A DNA stretch of 64,000 bases from Liquidambar formosana (taxonomy: Eukaryota > Streptophyta > Magnoliopsida > Saxifragales > Altingiaceae), in the NCBI GenBank assembly GCA_039720395.1, contig CM077833.1, positions 31,717,478 through 31,781,477 on the forward strand. Reading direction: 5' to 3'. The translations under genes were made by a program, and so were the position numbers. Of this stretch, positions 12,801 to 24,200 are shown piece after piece (within the stretch, counting starts at the first letter, position 1; each line of letters opens with the position of its first letter). Below the pieces are notes generated by a model. That model saw only the letters and a program-made list of their open reading frames with translations, searched no databases and was not told the DNA's origin.

Positions 12801-14920
12801 GCTAGCATGCTGTATCTAACATCATTTATTATCAGATTTAAAATGTTTGAGAATAAAGTATTTTTAAGGAAATCTAGGACTTAAGCAAATTAAGGACCCA
12901 TTCAGTAGCAGAGATGATAATTTTAGTTTTCAAAAAAAAAAAAAAAAAAAAGAGAGGAAAATTTAAGTGGAAAATGCATTTCACCAAGCATTTTAAAAAA
13001 CAAAAAAAAAATTCTGAAAATGGGGCATTTGAAAAAGGAAAAAGAAAAATGGCTTTCTGCATAAGAAATGCAGACCCGTTAACACTTGAAAATGACCTGG
13101 AAACAATGAGTCCTCAATAATTCTATATGTTTTATTTTCTCAAAACATTTTTCATCTCTGAAAATTGTTTTCATACTCACTACAAAATGGGTTCAAAGAA
13201 GCCCAAATGTTACTCATTATATGCAGAAGCACAATCTCTTTAATGAGAGATTTTTGCAGGCCACTAAATATTGATGAGATAATAAATTGTCTCCTTACTA
13301 TGATAGAAAACAAGAACTCATTATTTATCGAAATATAAAGGGATGATAAACTATCTAGAATCCTAATCATGCTTCCTATCTCGTTATGTACAGTATTGTG
13401 CTATGAGGATAGTGCTTCCCCCCGCCCACAAAAAAAAAAGGGGGGGGGGGGGGTGGTGAAACCTTTTTCATTTGACACAGGGGTGTGTGGAAGTATTTTT
13501 CTGTATATGTGCTAAATTTATCTTCCTCTTTTGTTCTTTCTTCAGGACAGATAAATGGGCTGAGACTGAACTGGGAACCAAGTGGGGAGACAAGTGGGAA
13601 GAGAGGTTCTTTTCAGGCATAGGTTCACGTCAAGGGGAGACATGGCATGTATCTCCCAGTAGTGAACGTATGTCTAATTGTTGGGATCTTTTAATGATTA
13701 TTCTTGATTCTGCACACCATATATGCCTGTGGTACATAGGTTTTGAAAATGTAATGAGCCATTCAAATTTTCATTTGCAACACCCAATATCCATATTTAT
13801 ATTTTCTTTTGAAACTTTGTACAAAGCTGCTTTAGATTTCGCCGGTTCCATAAGGCGCTTTTATGGGTACATGCCTGTGTTTGTCTCTCTTGTAGACCTA
13901 GTTACATGCATAAGTCCATTTTTTTACATATTCAAACTCAAAAGAAACCCACAACAATATCTAGAAAGTTTTTTCATGTACAGTGGGGTGAAATCTACCA
14001 TATTCTTCCTACCAGTGGTCCTCAAGGCAAGACAATGCCATCACAGGAGAGGGAGACTCTGTAAAAGCTACCTGTATATTTAATATTTATTCTGCCTAGT
14101 ATATTTAGTTACATCTTCTTTTCTTCTTTTTTTCTTTTTTTTGCTTAGGATGATTTGAGTAATTTAAATTTCCACTCATTGAGATTTTCATGTTTCACTT
14201 GTGTATTATGAAGTTCAGTGAAACTAAGACATTACTTTATCTCATGTCTAGGTTGGTCAAGGACATGGGGAGAAGAACACTTTGGAAATGGGTGAGCAAC
14301 TTGGACTATAAAATCTATTTGTGAACTGAGCAAGGATTCTTTCATTATTATTAGCATTTTCTATGACCGAGATATTAATTCAAATTCAATATTAATATTG
14401 TAGTTTTTTTTTCCCTTGCTTTTGATGTTATCATGAAATCAAATCCCAGTTATGTAGGCAGGCCTTACATATGAGTTATTGGAAACTAATATGCTCTTTT
14501 CTCTCTGCATCAGTAAAGTGCACAAATATGGCAAGAGCACAACTGGTGAAAGCTGGGATATTGTTGTGGATGAGGAAACCTATTATGAGTAAGAACATGC
14601 TTTTTGTAATTACTAAAATTTACTATATCTGTGCAGAGCAACTTACATATGCGATGAGCCAAAAGTGTTTCTAGACATGAAATTAGCATCTGTGTTTTCA
14701 TTTGAGTCTTTAGTTCATTCTTAATTTGACAAAGTGTGACTTTTGATGAAGGGCTGAACCTCATTATGGATGGGCTGATGTTGTGGGTGATTCTAGCCAG
14801 TTGCTATCCATTGAACCTCGGGAAAGGCCACCTGGTGTCTACCCAAATCTCGACTTTGGATCATCTCCACCACCTCCAGCTGATGATGATGACCTGCTAG
14901 ACTCGCCTCCACATTCTTGA
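8960..14920 (+). CDS. ESV1: Tryptophan-rich starch-associated protein, ESV1-like, chloroplast; 11 exons, one frameshift
   Basis: Exons: 8960-9277, 10550-10641, 10824-11017, 11782-11821, 12072-12153, 12312-12389, 12489-12614, 13546-13667, 14252-14291, 14514-14588, 14752-14920. The rebuilt protein is about 444 aa, near ESV1 length and shorter than LESV. The Arg/Ser-rich N-terminus looks like a plastid transit peptide. The middle is the family's Trp/Glu/Lys repeat region (WWEKSDW, DSWWETWQE, WFEKWWEKYD, SWWEKWGEHYDG, KWGDKWEERFF, RTWGEEHFGNG), followed by YGWADVVGDS and an acidic Pro-rich tail. ESV1 binds starch glucans in the chloroplast stroma and protects granules from premature breakdown. 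Exon 1 breaks at about 9167: SVVPIRRTS is in the ATG frame, while GAGKSVKKAEEW needs one base removed; otherwise translation stops at a TGA near 9194. Total exon length is 1336 nt (445 codons plus one). LESV is the main alternative identity. Confidence 0.85.
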
Positions 14921-15397
14921 CAATGAAGAGCTGATTTTTCATGCTCCATAATTGTCATTGGTGTTTTGATAATATTATTGAAATTCAATTATAATGATGA
15001 GAACTCCTCTTGTAACAGAATATTGCGAACCAGTGTTCAATTTATTCATTCTTTTAATTATCAGTGCCATCCATTTGGGCTCTGATCAAAGTCCGAACAT
15101 GGATTGCTACTTCAATAGCAGGATGGCATTTTTGATTTCATGCTTTAAGTTGCTGGCCCCTGACGAGGCCAGGAGAAACAGGGTTGAGGAATAATTACAA
15201 CTGGTGGCAGTCTAACCTATTTTAGGTTCGGAATGAAATACAGTTTTTCTGTAGTAATTGAGCAAACACCGGCCCAAGACAGGTGAGAGGACGACTATTC
15301 CCTAGTGGACGGTTACTCCACAGTCGATAATTTATTCTCTGTAGTCATCTGTGGATGGATTGTGTCGTGTCCTTAGATGGCATTGTTTGGGATCTGG

Positions 15398-16200
15398 GGG
15401 CTGTGCGTAAACTGGGCCACATCGGACTGGTTCACTGGGCTCCAGCCACTTTAAGATTTGGGAACGCCTATTGCAAGCCCACTTTTTTTTTAATCGACCC
15501 CCGCCCCCCTCTTCTTTGTTTTGGTTTTTAAGATTTTATACCAAATATAAAAGGTTTTTATGAATACCGGTCATCATGTCCATTAGGAAACATCATTTTG
15601 AACAACTTTGCAAAAGAAATACTTTTCAAAATCTATTGTTTAATTAGACTTTTTGGCAAAAGATGAAATAAAGGCTATAAATGGCTAAAAAGTATACTTA
15701 AACGATAGATTTTGGAAAAAATTTTTACTATAAAGTTGTTCAAAATGATATTTTGTGGATAATGCAGTCCGTTTTCGTAAAAACCTTTTATATTTTGCAT
15801 AAAATCTTAAAAATCTAAAGGATGGGGGTGGGGTGATAGAAATGGGGGTTTGCAATAGCTGTTCCCTTAAGATTTAAACTACAGTGGGCCTGAATTCGGC
15901 CCATTTTCAGGCTTACCTTGTTATCTCAAGCACCAGTACTGCTCGATGGGCATGCTGCAGGCTTCCACTGCTAGATTGAGCCCATTACGGAACTAGGAGC
16001 TCAGCGAAAACTGGGCCACTAAATGATTTAGGGCCCAATTTTAACTACATCGGGCTTATTCACTGGGCTCCCGCCCGTTTAAGATTTTAACTGTAGGCCT
16101 AAATCCTGCCCATTTTTAGCCTTACCTTCTTGTCTCAAGCACCAGTATTGCCCGATGGACATGCGGCAGGCTTCCACTGCTAGATTGGGCCCATTGCGGA
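15398..16200. repeat. Diverged direct duplication, left copy interrupted by a MITE
   Basis: Left copy (15398-15459 plus 15867-15990) and right copy (about 16001-16200) share AACTGGGCCAC, CACTGGGCTCC, TTAAGATTT, then TCTCAAGCACCAGTA and CTTCCACTGCTAGATTG in the same order. Between the shared CACTGGGCTCC and GGCTTACCTT parts the left copy carries a MITE that the right copy lacks. Confidence 0.75.
15460..15866. mobile_element. Mutator-like foldback MITE, terminal type 1 (copy A)
   Basis: Termini are GGGAACGCCTATTGCAA and, inverted, GGGAACAGCTATTGCAAACC. A 9-bp direct repeat TTAAGATTT flanks it at 15451-15459 and 15867-15875. The interior is a long imperfect palindrome: the arm containing CATTTTGAACAACTTTG returns as its complement around 15730-15755. 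There is no coding capacity. A 9-bp target duplication is typical of Mutator-like elements. Confidence 0.85.
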
Positions 16201-16309
16201 GATTTGAAGTGCCCCCGGCCCATTGGTCAATAGCGTCTAGTTGCATGCCCCTCTATTAGCGGGCCTTGATCTTTAACGGCTTAAATAAGGATGCTCATAA
16301 GGAGAGTAG

Positions 16310-16706
16310 GGAGGCCTCCATTGGCACCCAAAGACTTGCTCTTAATCCCTCACTTATTTTATAATCTAAGATTTTATTAAAAATATGCAAGGTTTTCATA
16401 AAAATTGATCGTACTATCTATTAGAAAACATCATTTTGAACAACTTTTCAGAAGAAAGTTTTTCCAAAATTTATTGTTTAAGTAGACTTTTTAGTTATTT
16501 ATGAAGCGAATACTATAAATAGCAAAAAGTCTACTTAAACGATAGATTTTGGAAAAACTTTTTTCTAAAAAGTTGTTCAAAATAATGTTTTCTAATAGAA
16601 CACACGATCAGTTTTTATGAAAACCTTATATATTTTTCATAAAATCATAAAGTACAAAATAAGTGAGGGATGAAAAGCAAGTCTTTGGGTGCCAATAGAA
16701 GCCCCC
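16310..16706. mobile_element. Mutator-like foldback MITE, terminal type 2 (copy C)
   Basis: The inverted ends read GGAGGCCTCCATTGGCACCC and GGGGGCTTCTATTGGCACCC, continuing through CAAAGACTTGCT. The 9-bp target duplication GGAGAGTAG is at 16301-16309 and 16707-16715. The interior has the same palindromic core as copies A and B (AACATCATTTTGAACAACTT and its complement), but the outer ~50 bp differ completely from theirs. Confidence 0.85.
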
Positions 16707-16925
16707 GGAGAGTAGTTGTAGTGAACCACACTGGGCCTATAGCTTTATCTCTTTAAAGACTTATATTGGTCATTGATGCAGCAACCATAGTTGAAATTAA
16801 TCCCCAGGAACGCCTCAAGTAATCTCTAGCATATTCGTATTTAGCACTTTTTCAGATGAACTTCTCATGACAGTGGGCATCAGATGGCTTCACAACAAGA
16901 ACTTGGACCGAAAAGCGAGATTGTA

Positions 16926-17322
16926 GGGAACGGCTATTGCAAACCCCCATTCTTATAACCCCACCCCTTTCTTTTTGGTTTTTAAGATTTCATGAAAAAA
17001 ATAGAAGGTTTTTTGCAAAAACCGGTCGTTTAGTCCACTAGAAAACATCATTTTGAACTACTTTGCAAAAGAAAGTTTTTCCAAAATCTATCATTTAGGT
17101 TACTTTTTGGCAAAAAATGAAATAAAAGCTATAAATGACTAAAAAGTATATTTAAACGATAGATTTAGGAAAAATTTTCTTCTACAAAGTTGTTCAAAAT
17201 GATGTTTTCTAGTGGACTTGGCGGCTAGTTTTCATAAAAACCTTTTATATTTTGCATAAAACCTTAAAAACCTAAAAGATGGGGTGGGATGATAAGAATG
17301 AGGGGTTGCAATAGCCGTTCCC
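16926..17322. mobile_element. Mutator-like foldback MITE, terminal type 1 (copy B)
   Basis: Ends are GGGAACGGCTATTGCAA on the left and the inverted GGGAACGGCTATTGCAACCC on the right, the same family as copy A about 1.1 kb away. Flanks GAGATTGTA (16917-16925) and GAGATTGTC (17323-17331) match at 8 of 9 bases. It lacks coding capacity. Confidence 0.85.
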
Positions 17323-17841
17323 GAGATTGTCTCTGAAGAAGGTGATGGGCTGGATCAAAGGTTTGTTAGTATGCCTTTTTGTTGCCCTTCCGTAGGCCTT
17401 GCAGGTGCACTGAAAGAAGGTTGCGATACGGTTCCTGGGCCGGGGTTCTAATCCATGAACAAATATGTATCATATGTCTTTTTTTTCTTTTCTTTTTTTA
17501 TTATTTTATTTTATTTTATTTAAATAAAATAAAATCCTTCCAACAACGATACGTTATATAACAAAACACATTTGGAAACATGTAAATTCCTAGCTATACA
17601 GAATAATTTTGCACCATACATGATGAGAATATAACACAAAAATTGACTAATTACATTGATTCAGCAGTCTCTAATGGATGTGATTTCCATCACCAGCTTC
17701 TCAGACATAATCTCATTCCTAAAACACTTTCATCAAATGGCCCCAGAAACAGGGGAGGGAGGGACAAAGAACAATAAGCAGTTTGATATCTCGTCCCTCG
17801 GTTTCTGTCCTCATACCCCTACTTGCCTAAACTCCACAGCA

Positions 17842-17872
<31 letters not shown>

Positions 17873-18136
17873 CTAAAGACTAGAGTTCATGAAAGATTCA
17901 ATCTTCAACACGAGGCCCATTACATGCCTTGCGGATGTACTAGGATATTCCTGAAGTTGAAAGTTTGACAAAGCAGCTCACTGTCATGAATTCTGACATT
18001 GTGGTGGTGTATACCAAAATTGGACACCGTACTGCTCTCTATCCCTGTGGCTTTATATACAGGACAAGTTTGCACCATAAGAAAAGGGTTCAAGGTAGAG
18101 TTGTAAATTGTCCAAGGAGAGAAAAAGAAGAGAGGG

Positions 18137-18160
18137 GGGGGGGGGGGGGGGGGGGGGGGT
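18137..18160 (+). repeat. Poly-G run
   Basis: An uninterrupted G tract of about 24 bases just past the 3' end of the O-fucosyltransferase gene. Its length in a consensus is unreliable. Confidence 0.8.
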
Positions 18161-18230
18161 GCAGAAGAATTTGATGCAAGTACGGGTTAGGTCCAGCTAA
18201 AAGGCTTGACACGGATAAAGGCTGCCTCGT

Positions 18231-21200
18231 TTAATCTGAAAGCATCTCTTCCAACTCAGGGTCCTCGGATGTGAGTATATCATAATCCAAACCTGTTACA
18301 TTGAACAAACCTTTGTCTAGAGGGCCATCTTGACCCTCTTCGTCATCTGGATCAGACCAATCTAGTTCATCATTAGCATTCTGATCATCAATTGCTGCAC
18401 CATCTTTTCTTGTCGCAGAATCTCCCTTCCCATTTTTGTGAGCACCAGAATCTCTCTTTGCCTTGGCTTCAGAATCTTCACATACGCAGGAGGATGGGTT
18501 CTCATGGAACCCGCCCCTGCCAGGCCTCATCTCGTTTGGCTCACCCATGAAGCCTCTCTGATAAGTACGAGCTCTGGATGCAAATGCTTCCCAAGTCATG
18601 TTACCTTGGTTTAAGAACAACCGATACAGTTTTTTAGCATTTGGACGAATTGTAGGTTTGTGTCCAAAGTATCTCCTACATTGACAAGAGATCCTTCAAA
18701 GTCAGTCATCTGTTTCAATTACCGGTTTCTCTACAAGGCGCAAGAATTGACATAAAAACAATCATACCTTCGTCCAGCTAATATTCTAGCCATATTACCA
18801 TTGTTGTTGGTAACAAATACATCACTTTCATCACAGACAATGAAATCAAGTGCAGCCATGCGAGAAGAAAATGAAGAAAATGGTTCCAACTCCTCCTTGC
18901 TGGCTATTGTATCTTTGGAATAGAAATTTGGGAAGAGGGCTTTTAGGGGTGCCAATGTATCTTCCCCTCCATATACTTCACCTGATGCCACATAAATATG
19001 AATGTCACTGCCATATCCCAGTGCTCTCAGCATCAGACCGACTTCTTCTGGAGTGAGTGGGCATTTTCCATTCCTCCTTTCCCTATCTGGGTTGCTAGTC
19101 TGCAAAGAAAACGAAAATAAGTTTCATATATGCTTCATATGCGCTACATTTGGATGACAAAGGATTGAAAATCAGATTCAGGTTCTAATCTGGTAACATA
19201 TTAAAAGGGTAATTAGAATGGTATTTTGCTAAAATCATTCTTTTATTCTGTACTGGTATCAATTAGGATTTTTATTTATTTATTTTTGTACAAAATAAGA
19301 CATTTGGAGCCTTACATGTAAAGTCTTCCACCTCCTTCGTATTGCCCCTAACCGCTTCCTTTCCTTTTCTCCTCCACCAAAATAGCATCCTGAGAATGCA
19401 AGCATATCAGGTTCAAACCTGTAACAAGAAACATCTGGTTGCATCAAAAAACCTCCTCATCCTTATCCCTAATAATTGGTAGATTCTTGAATGTGCAGAG
19501 AGCCATTGACTTGGCCATTATATTGCAATGAACCCTAACTTCCCCACTGTAAAGTACACATGCCCATCATAAACACTTTACCCTAGCATCAGAACCTTTC
19601 TTCAGGAAGACAATCTATTCAAGTTTCCAATTTAAGTCGTGACCTACCATCCTTAGAGCTTCAACAATAGGTGCAAGGTATGCATAACAAATGGGCTCAA
19701 TCGAAAAGATACAAGGAACATTAACATAAGGAACAGACGCAGGTTTATAACAATAGGTTACTAATAGAAAACATATGACCAGAGATCAACCAGACTACCT
19801 TAGGTGCAGGGCAATATAGTGCTTGCTTCTCATCCTCATTCGGTGGACCAATTTTTTACCCATTTCAGCTATAGCATCAGTAAACTTCAAAGCATGGTAG
19901 TTAACTCTACATCTCAACTTCTGTAGATCTGTCTCCAACTTATTTGCTAGTCTATAATCAAACTTGGTGAGCTGAACAGCCTGTCACAAGAAGATAAATC
20001 ATTTAACGTCAGCTATGGAATAATAAAAAAATTATTCAAGGACAAATCTAGAGGACAGCATTACAACTCAACTCTACAAGCCTTATCCTAACTACTTGGG
20101 GTTAGCTAAATGTATACGTGGTTCTAAATGTCTATATGTTGCGATCCCTGGATACAATAATACATATTAATGAAATACAAGGTCAATGATAAAATCAGAA
20201 AATAATGTAATTATATAGAAATTTGGAAAAATGTGAAAATTCCAAATAAGTACGTCAAAAGTGACTTCATACACAAAGAAAGCTCATCATATTCCAAAGG
20301 AAATCTAAATGCTTAAATAAAAGTAATTACTAAGATAAACTACCACGTCTATTAAGGATATTTGACAATACACACACACACACACACACACACAAATATT
20401 TGTTATCACAATATATTAGTATATCCCAACATAGAAACCTTGACTTCGTAAGATTACAATGGATATATCCATCAATACCCCACAAAAAATACTCAATATA
20501 TTGACATGTTAACAGATTTAAACACTGCATGGTCCTTTTAGTTTCAGATTGTATATTCACCAAGGATTTGACTAAAAGCTCTATGCTCACTGCCAACCTA
20601 ATCAATTATCCTCCTTTCTCTGGGCTTAGTACCAAGAATGTAGAAGGAGAAAGGTCACATAAGGTTGACAGCCAGCATAAAACCTTTAGTCAAACTCTTA
20701 ACTCTTAAGAACACAAATCTGGAACTCAACTACAAACACACAGCCAACTCATGGTTCAAGGTCTTGGTTGTGGACGTCGTCATGTCTCAGTTATGACAAC
20801 AACTTCATATTGGGCAAGAAACAAAGATACGTATGAAAGAATTTTAAAAAAATACCTACCCCCCCAAAAAAAAAAAAATAATCCCATAAACAAAAAGTTC
20901 TATAATCAGTAAAAATAGGACAATCAAAGTGGATCCATAAAACGGGCAACAGAATAAATTAGGATACATAATAGGGTAGCGATATTGCCAGAGAACCTTT
21001 TGTTGGTTCCACGGCATCCTAATTTTTTATGTTTTTATGGACAAGTTTATCCTTTTCGTCTTCCGTTCCCTTCTTCACTTTGTCTCCCTCCTTTCATCAA
21101 TTCTTGCGAGTGAAAATAATAGGCAAAAAGATTAAGTGCTATTTCTACACATTTCAAAATTTTCCGTCTTATCACCCCCAAAAAAGTTAAAATTAAAAAT

Positions 21201-24200
21201 TAAAAAGCCAACAAATAATGGAGTTCTTAGTGGGTTGTCATGATGTACGAATTTACTGAGAGGGTTTTGGTCAGATCTGGGTTAGAGTTTAGAGGCTGTA
21301 ATGGTGAAGCCAAAATAGTGAAAAAGATTCCTCCACAGTCAAGTTTAAAAATGAAATTGGAGTTCAGCCATGACTCTAAAGAGACGAAGTTTGTTTGGAT
21401 AAACTATAAAGAGAAAATAAAAAATAAAAAAAGAGGAATTTGTCGATGATATTTTTGGTGAATTTGGTTGGAAATATGGCTGTGAACCATGACTGGACAA
21501 AAGAGATAATAAAAGGGTTGACGAAGGTGACGATGTTACCGTGATGAGTTTGTCTGGAGAAGAAAATTCACCCCACAGTCCAAGACCTTTCGTAAGCTTT
21601 GGGCTTGAAAGGGCAAATTTGTCCATAAAATACAAAAACTTTTACAATGCTGTGGAAACAATCAAACAACACAAGTTTCTCTGGCAATATTGCTTGCCTA
21701 CATCATATGGTCACAAAAATCAAAGCCTGTGATAACACCCTATTATACCACAACTATACACAATATGAAGATTTTAGATACCTAATACAATCCCAAAGTA
21801 TATATGTGTTATACATACACATCATTTATTTTAAAAAGAATTAGTATGATGCTATGATTTTATATTTTCAGCTATTTATTTATTTATTTGGGAACAGTGA
21901 GAATGGTTACTAATATAGTTGAATAAAACTTAAAAAAGAGTCAAATAATTTATATAAAGAAAAAAATGGGTAAATTATAACTTTCTAGAAACAGAAAAGT
22001 GTTAATAAAAGATTAAATAAATATGGTACAAATAGTAGAAGTTCTGGGAATTTTTCATAAATATAGCACATAAATATTACAAATAGTTTGCCTCTTTTAA
22101 AATAATGAAAAAGCAGGGGTCAGATTGTAAATTAACTAAAGATGTTATAATAAATCCAAGGGTTTTGTTAACGTGTGCCATAAAGGCAAATGTTAAGCTG
22201 CAATTCATAGCCCAATCATTGCATTGGAAATGATGAACATGCATTGTAAATGGTGAAAGTTGCTCGGAAAAATGTAAAAATGCTTGGAAAATTGTGAAAA
22301 CACATTTTATGAACATGCATTGTAAATGGTAAAAGTTACTTGGAAAAATGTAAAAATGCTTGGAAAACTGTGAAAACACATTTTTCAATGCAATGATTGA
22401 GCTATTAACTGCAGTTTAGCATTGTGCCCTTAGGGCACACTGTTAAGAAAACCCTAAATCCAAATGTCATTTCCAGCAGCTAACATATAAGAGGCGGAAG
22501 GGGGTAGAGAGAGAGAGAACGGCCGAATCAAGCATTCATCATTGTCGGCTATTGGCTGCCCGTGCCTCTTCGGCACTATGGACCTCTGTCCCTCTCTGTC
22601 TCTGTCTGTCTCTCTCTCTTCAGCGTAGTACAGGTGAGATGACCTTGACTTGACCAATTCGAGCCTTTCGTCCATATTTCTTAATTCCACAACAAATCTT
22701 GAATCAGTTAGAGACTTTAAACCATGAGCTAATTCCACATAGCTAGGATTAGCATTGAGTTAGTAAAATTATAAATGATTTCTCCCCACTAAGAAACATT
22801 TTTTATCAATAGCACTAGGAAGGAGACTCCCTAATACACGTGGGGGGGTGGGTGGGGGGGGGGGGGGTTATTGGCTTGCAATACTTCTATAATATATATA
22901 TTTTTTTCCTTCTCTTTGCATTTATATGAAGTTTTTTTAGTGTTTCCGCACGTTTTTCCATGCATTAACATACTTCTTCAAACACCCTTTTAAAATTTCC
23001 ATCATTAGATCCACTAAGACTCACACCCTAACCAAAACTTAAAACCATGGTTTCAGTTTGCATGTCTGTTGAAATTAGAAGTTCAACGTAAACTTCATTT
23101 GTTTGACCTAACACTGGCTGATGCAATACTGTAACAAATGGTAATTCGGGCAAGGCTGCCGGATTGATTGTTACCAATTAATACTACTATATCAAGATAA
23201 TAGTTTCATTGAAACACCAATAAGTAAATCTCCTTTTAAGCATTATACATAAGATCTGATAGACACATCTTATGTTCCTAGTGTTGATAATCAAAACAAG
23301 CCGTAGCATACACAACCTATGAACAATAAAGAAAAAAAATTCTGCAATCTTAAGGAAATCATCAAGAAAAAAAAGGGAAAATGGGGGAAATTTTAGAGGG
23401 GGGGGGGGGGGGAGGGGAAAAGATCATAAAAAATCAGCAAAAGTTCTAGGGAACTGAAAACTTACATGCCTTTTCAAAAGAACAGGTAATACACGATTTT
23501 GATAGCATCTTTCATTACACTTCCTAGGAACACGCATGGTGTATGGAGTCAAAGCTTTCCCTCCCACCTTTTTAGGAAGCTGTTTTATGATTTTAACATC
23601 TTTTGATAGAAATGATATAAACAAGTCGACATCAAAGATCTCTGTAAAATTACTGCACATTACAAAAGAAGAAATCTGTTATCCGACATTGTAACAAATA
23701 AATGCTAAATAAGACTTACTCTTAATTCAGATATGGACAGCCACACATATTAACAAGATTACTTAATGGGAGGCTAAAAAATAATAATACTCCCTCCATC
23801 CCACAAAGATAGGCCATTTTTGCTATATTTTTGTCCCAAAATGTTTGTCCATTTTGAAAATTCAAATCATAATTTTTTTGAACTTCCTATTCTACCCCTT
23901 GTTATTTCAATAATTGCCTTTAACACAAACCAATAAAAAGTAGGAGAGGGGCACTTTTGGAAAAAAAATAGTTTTAATAAATGACAAGTCAATGAAATCT
24001 GTGTGTTTTGTCAAATATGGCATATCTTTGTGGGACGGAGGGAGTAACAAAAATAAAAACTGGTGGCAAAGTATATATTCCTGCTTGACAACTGACCTAG
24101 CATCCTTCCAAAAAGACTTCTGGTCGAGCTTTGGAACAACAAGAGTAGCATTCAAAATCCGCGCAGCAACAACAGCATCTGTAATCTGTCAGAAGGTAGG

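Larger units (their letters stand above)
14921..18230. other. Intergenic region between two convergent genes, rich in hairpin MITEs
   Basis: It separates the 3' ends of the ESV1-like (+) and O-fucosyltransferase (-) genes. It holds three related foldback MITEs (15460-15866, 16310-16706, 16926-17322), a diverged direct duplication of non-MITE sequence (about 15398-15990 and 16001-16200), an A-run at 17840-17864 and a G-run at 18137-18160. No exon was recognised. Confidence 0.7.
19981..23465 (-). other. Large intron (about 3.5 kb) of the O-fucosyltransferase gene
   Basis: It lies between exons six and seven of the minus-strand gene. It carries a (CA)n tract at 20371-20394, a 295-bp MITE with a 9-bp target duplication (22160-22454), and G-runs near 22842-22867 and 23399-23414. 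ORFs such as 21240-21449 and 22454-22738 show no family signature. A segment near 20065-20130 resembles the tail of a plant SINE, weakly. Confidence 0.7.

Noticed and set aside
13472..14083. 203-aa ORF in the ESV1-like gene
   Set aside because: Only 13546-13667 is a real exon; the ORF is simply read-through into both introns.
20040..20130. SINE-tail-like segment in the O-fucosyltransferase intron
   Set aside because: The CTACTTGGGGTTAGCTA segment resembles the end of a plant SINE, but no polymerase III boxes or boundaries could be found.
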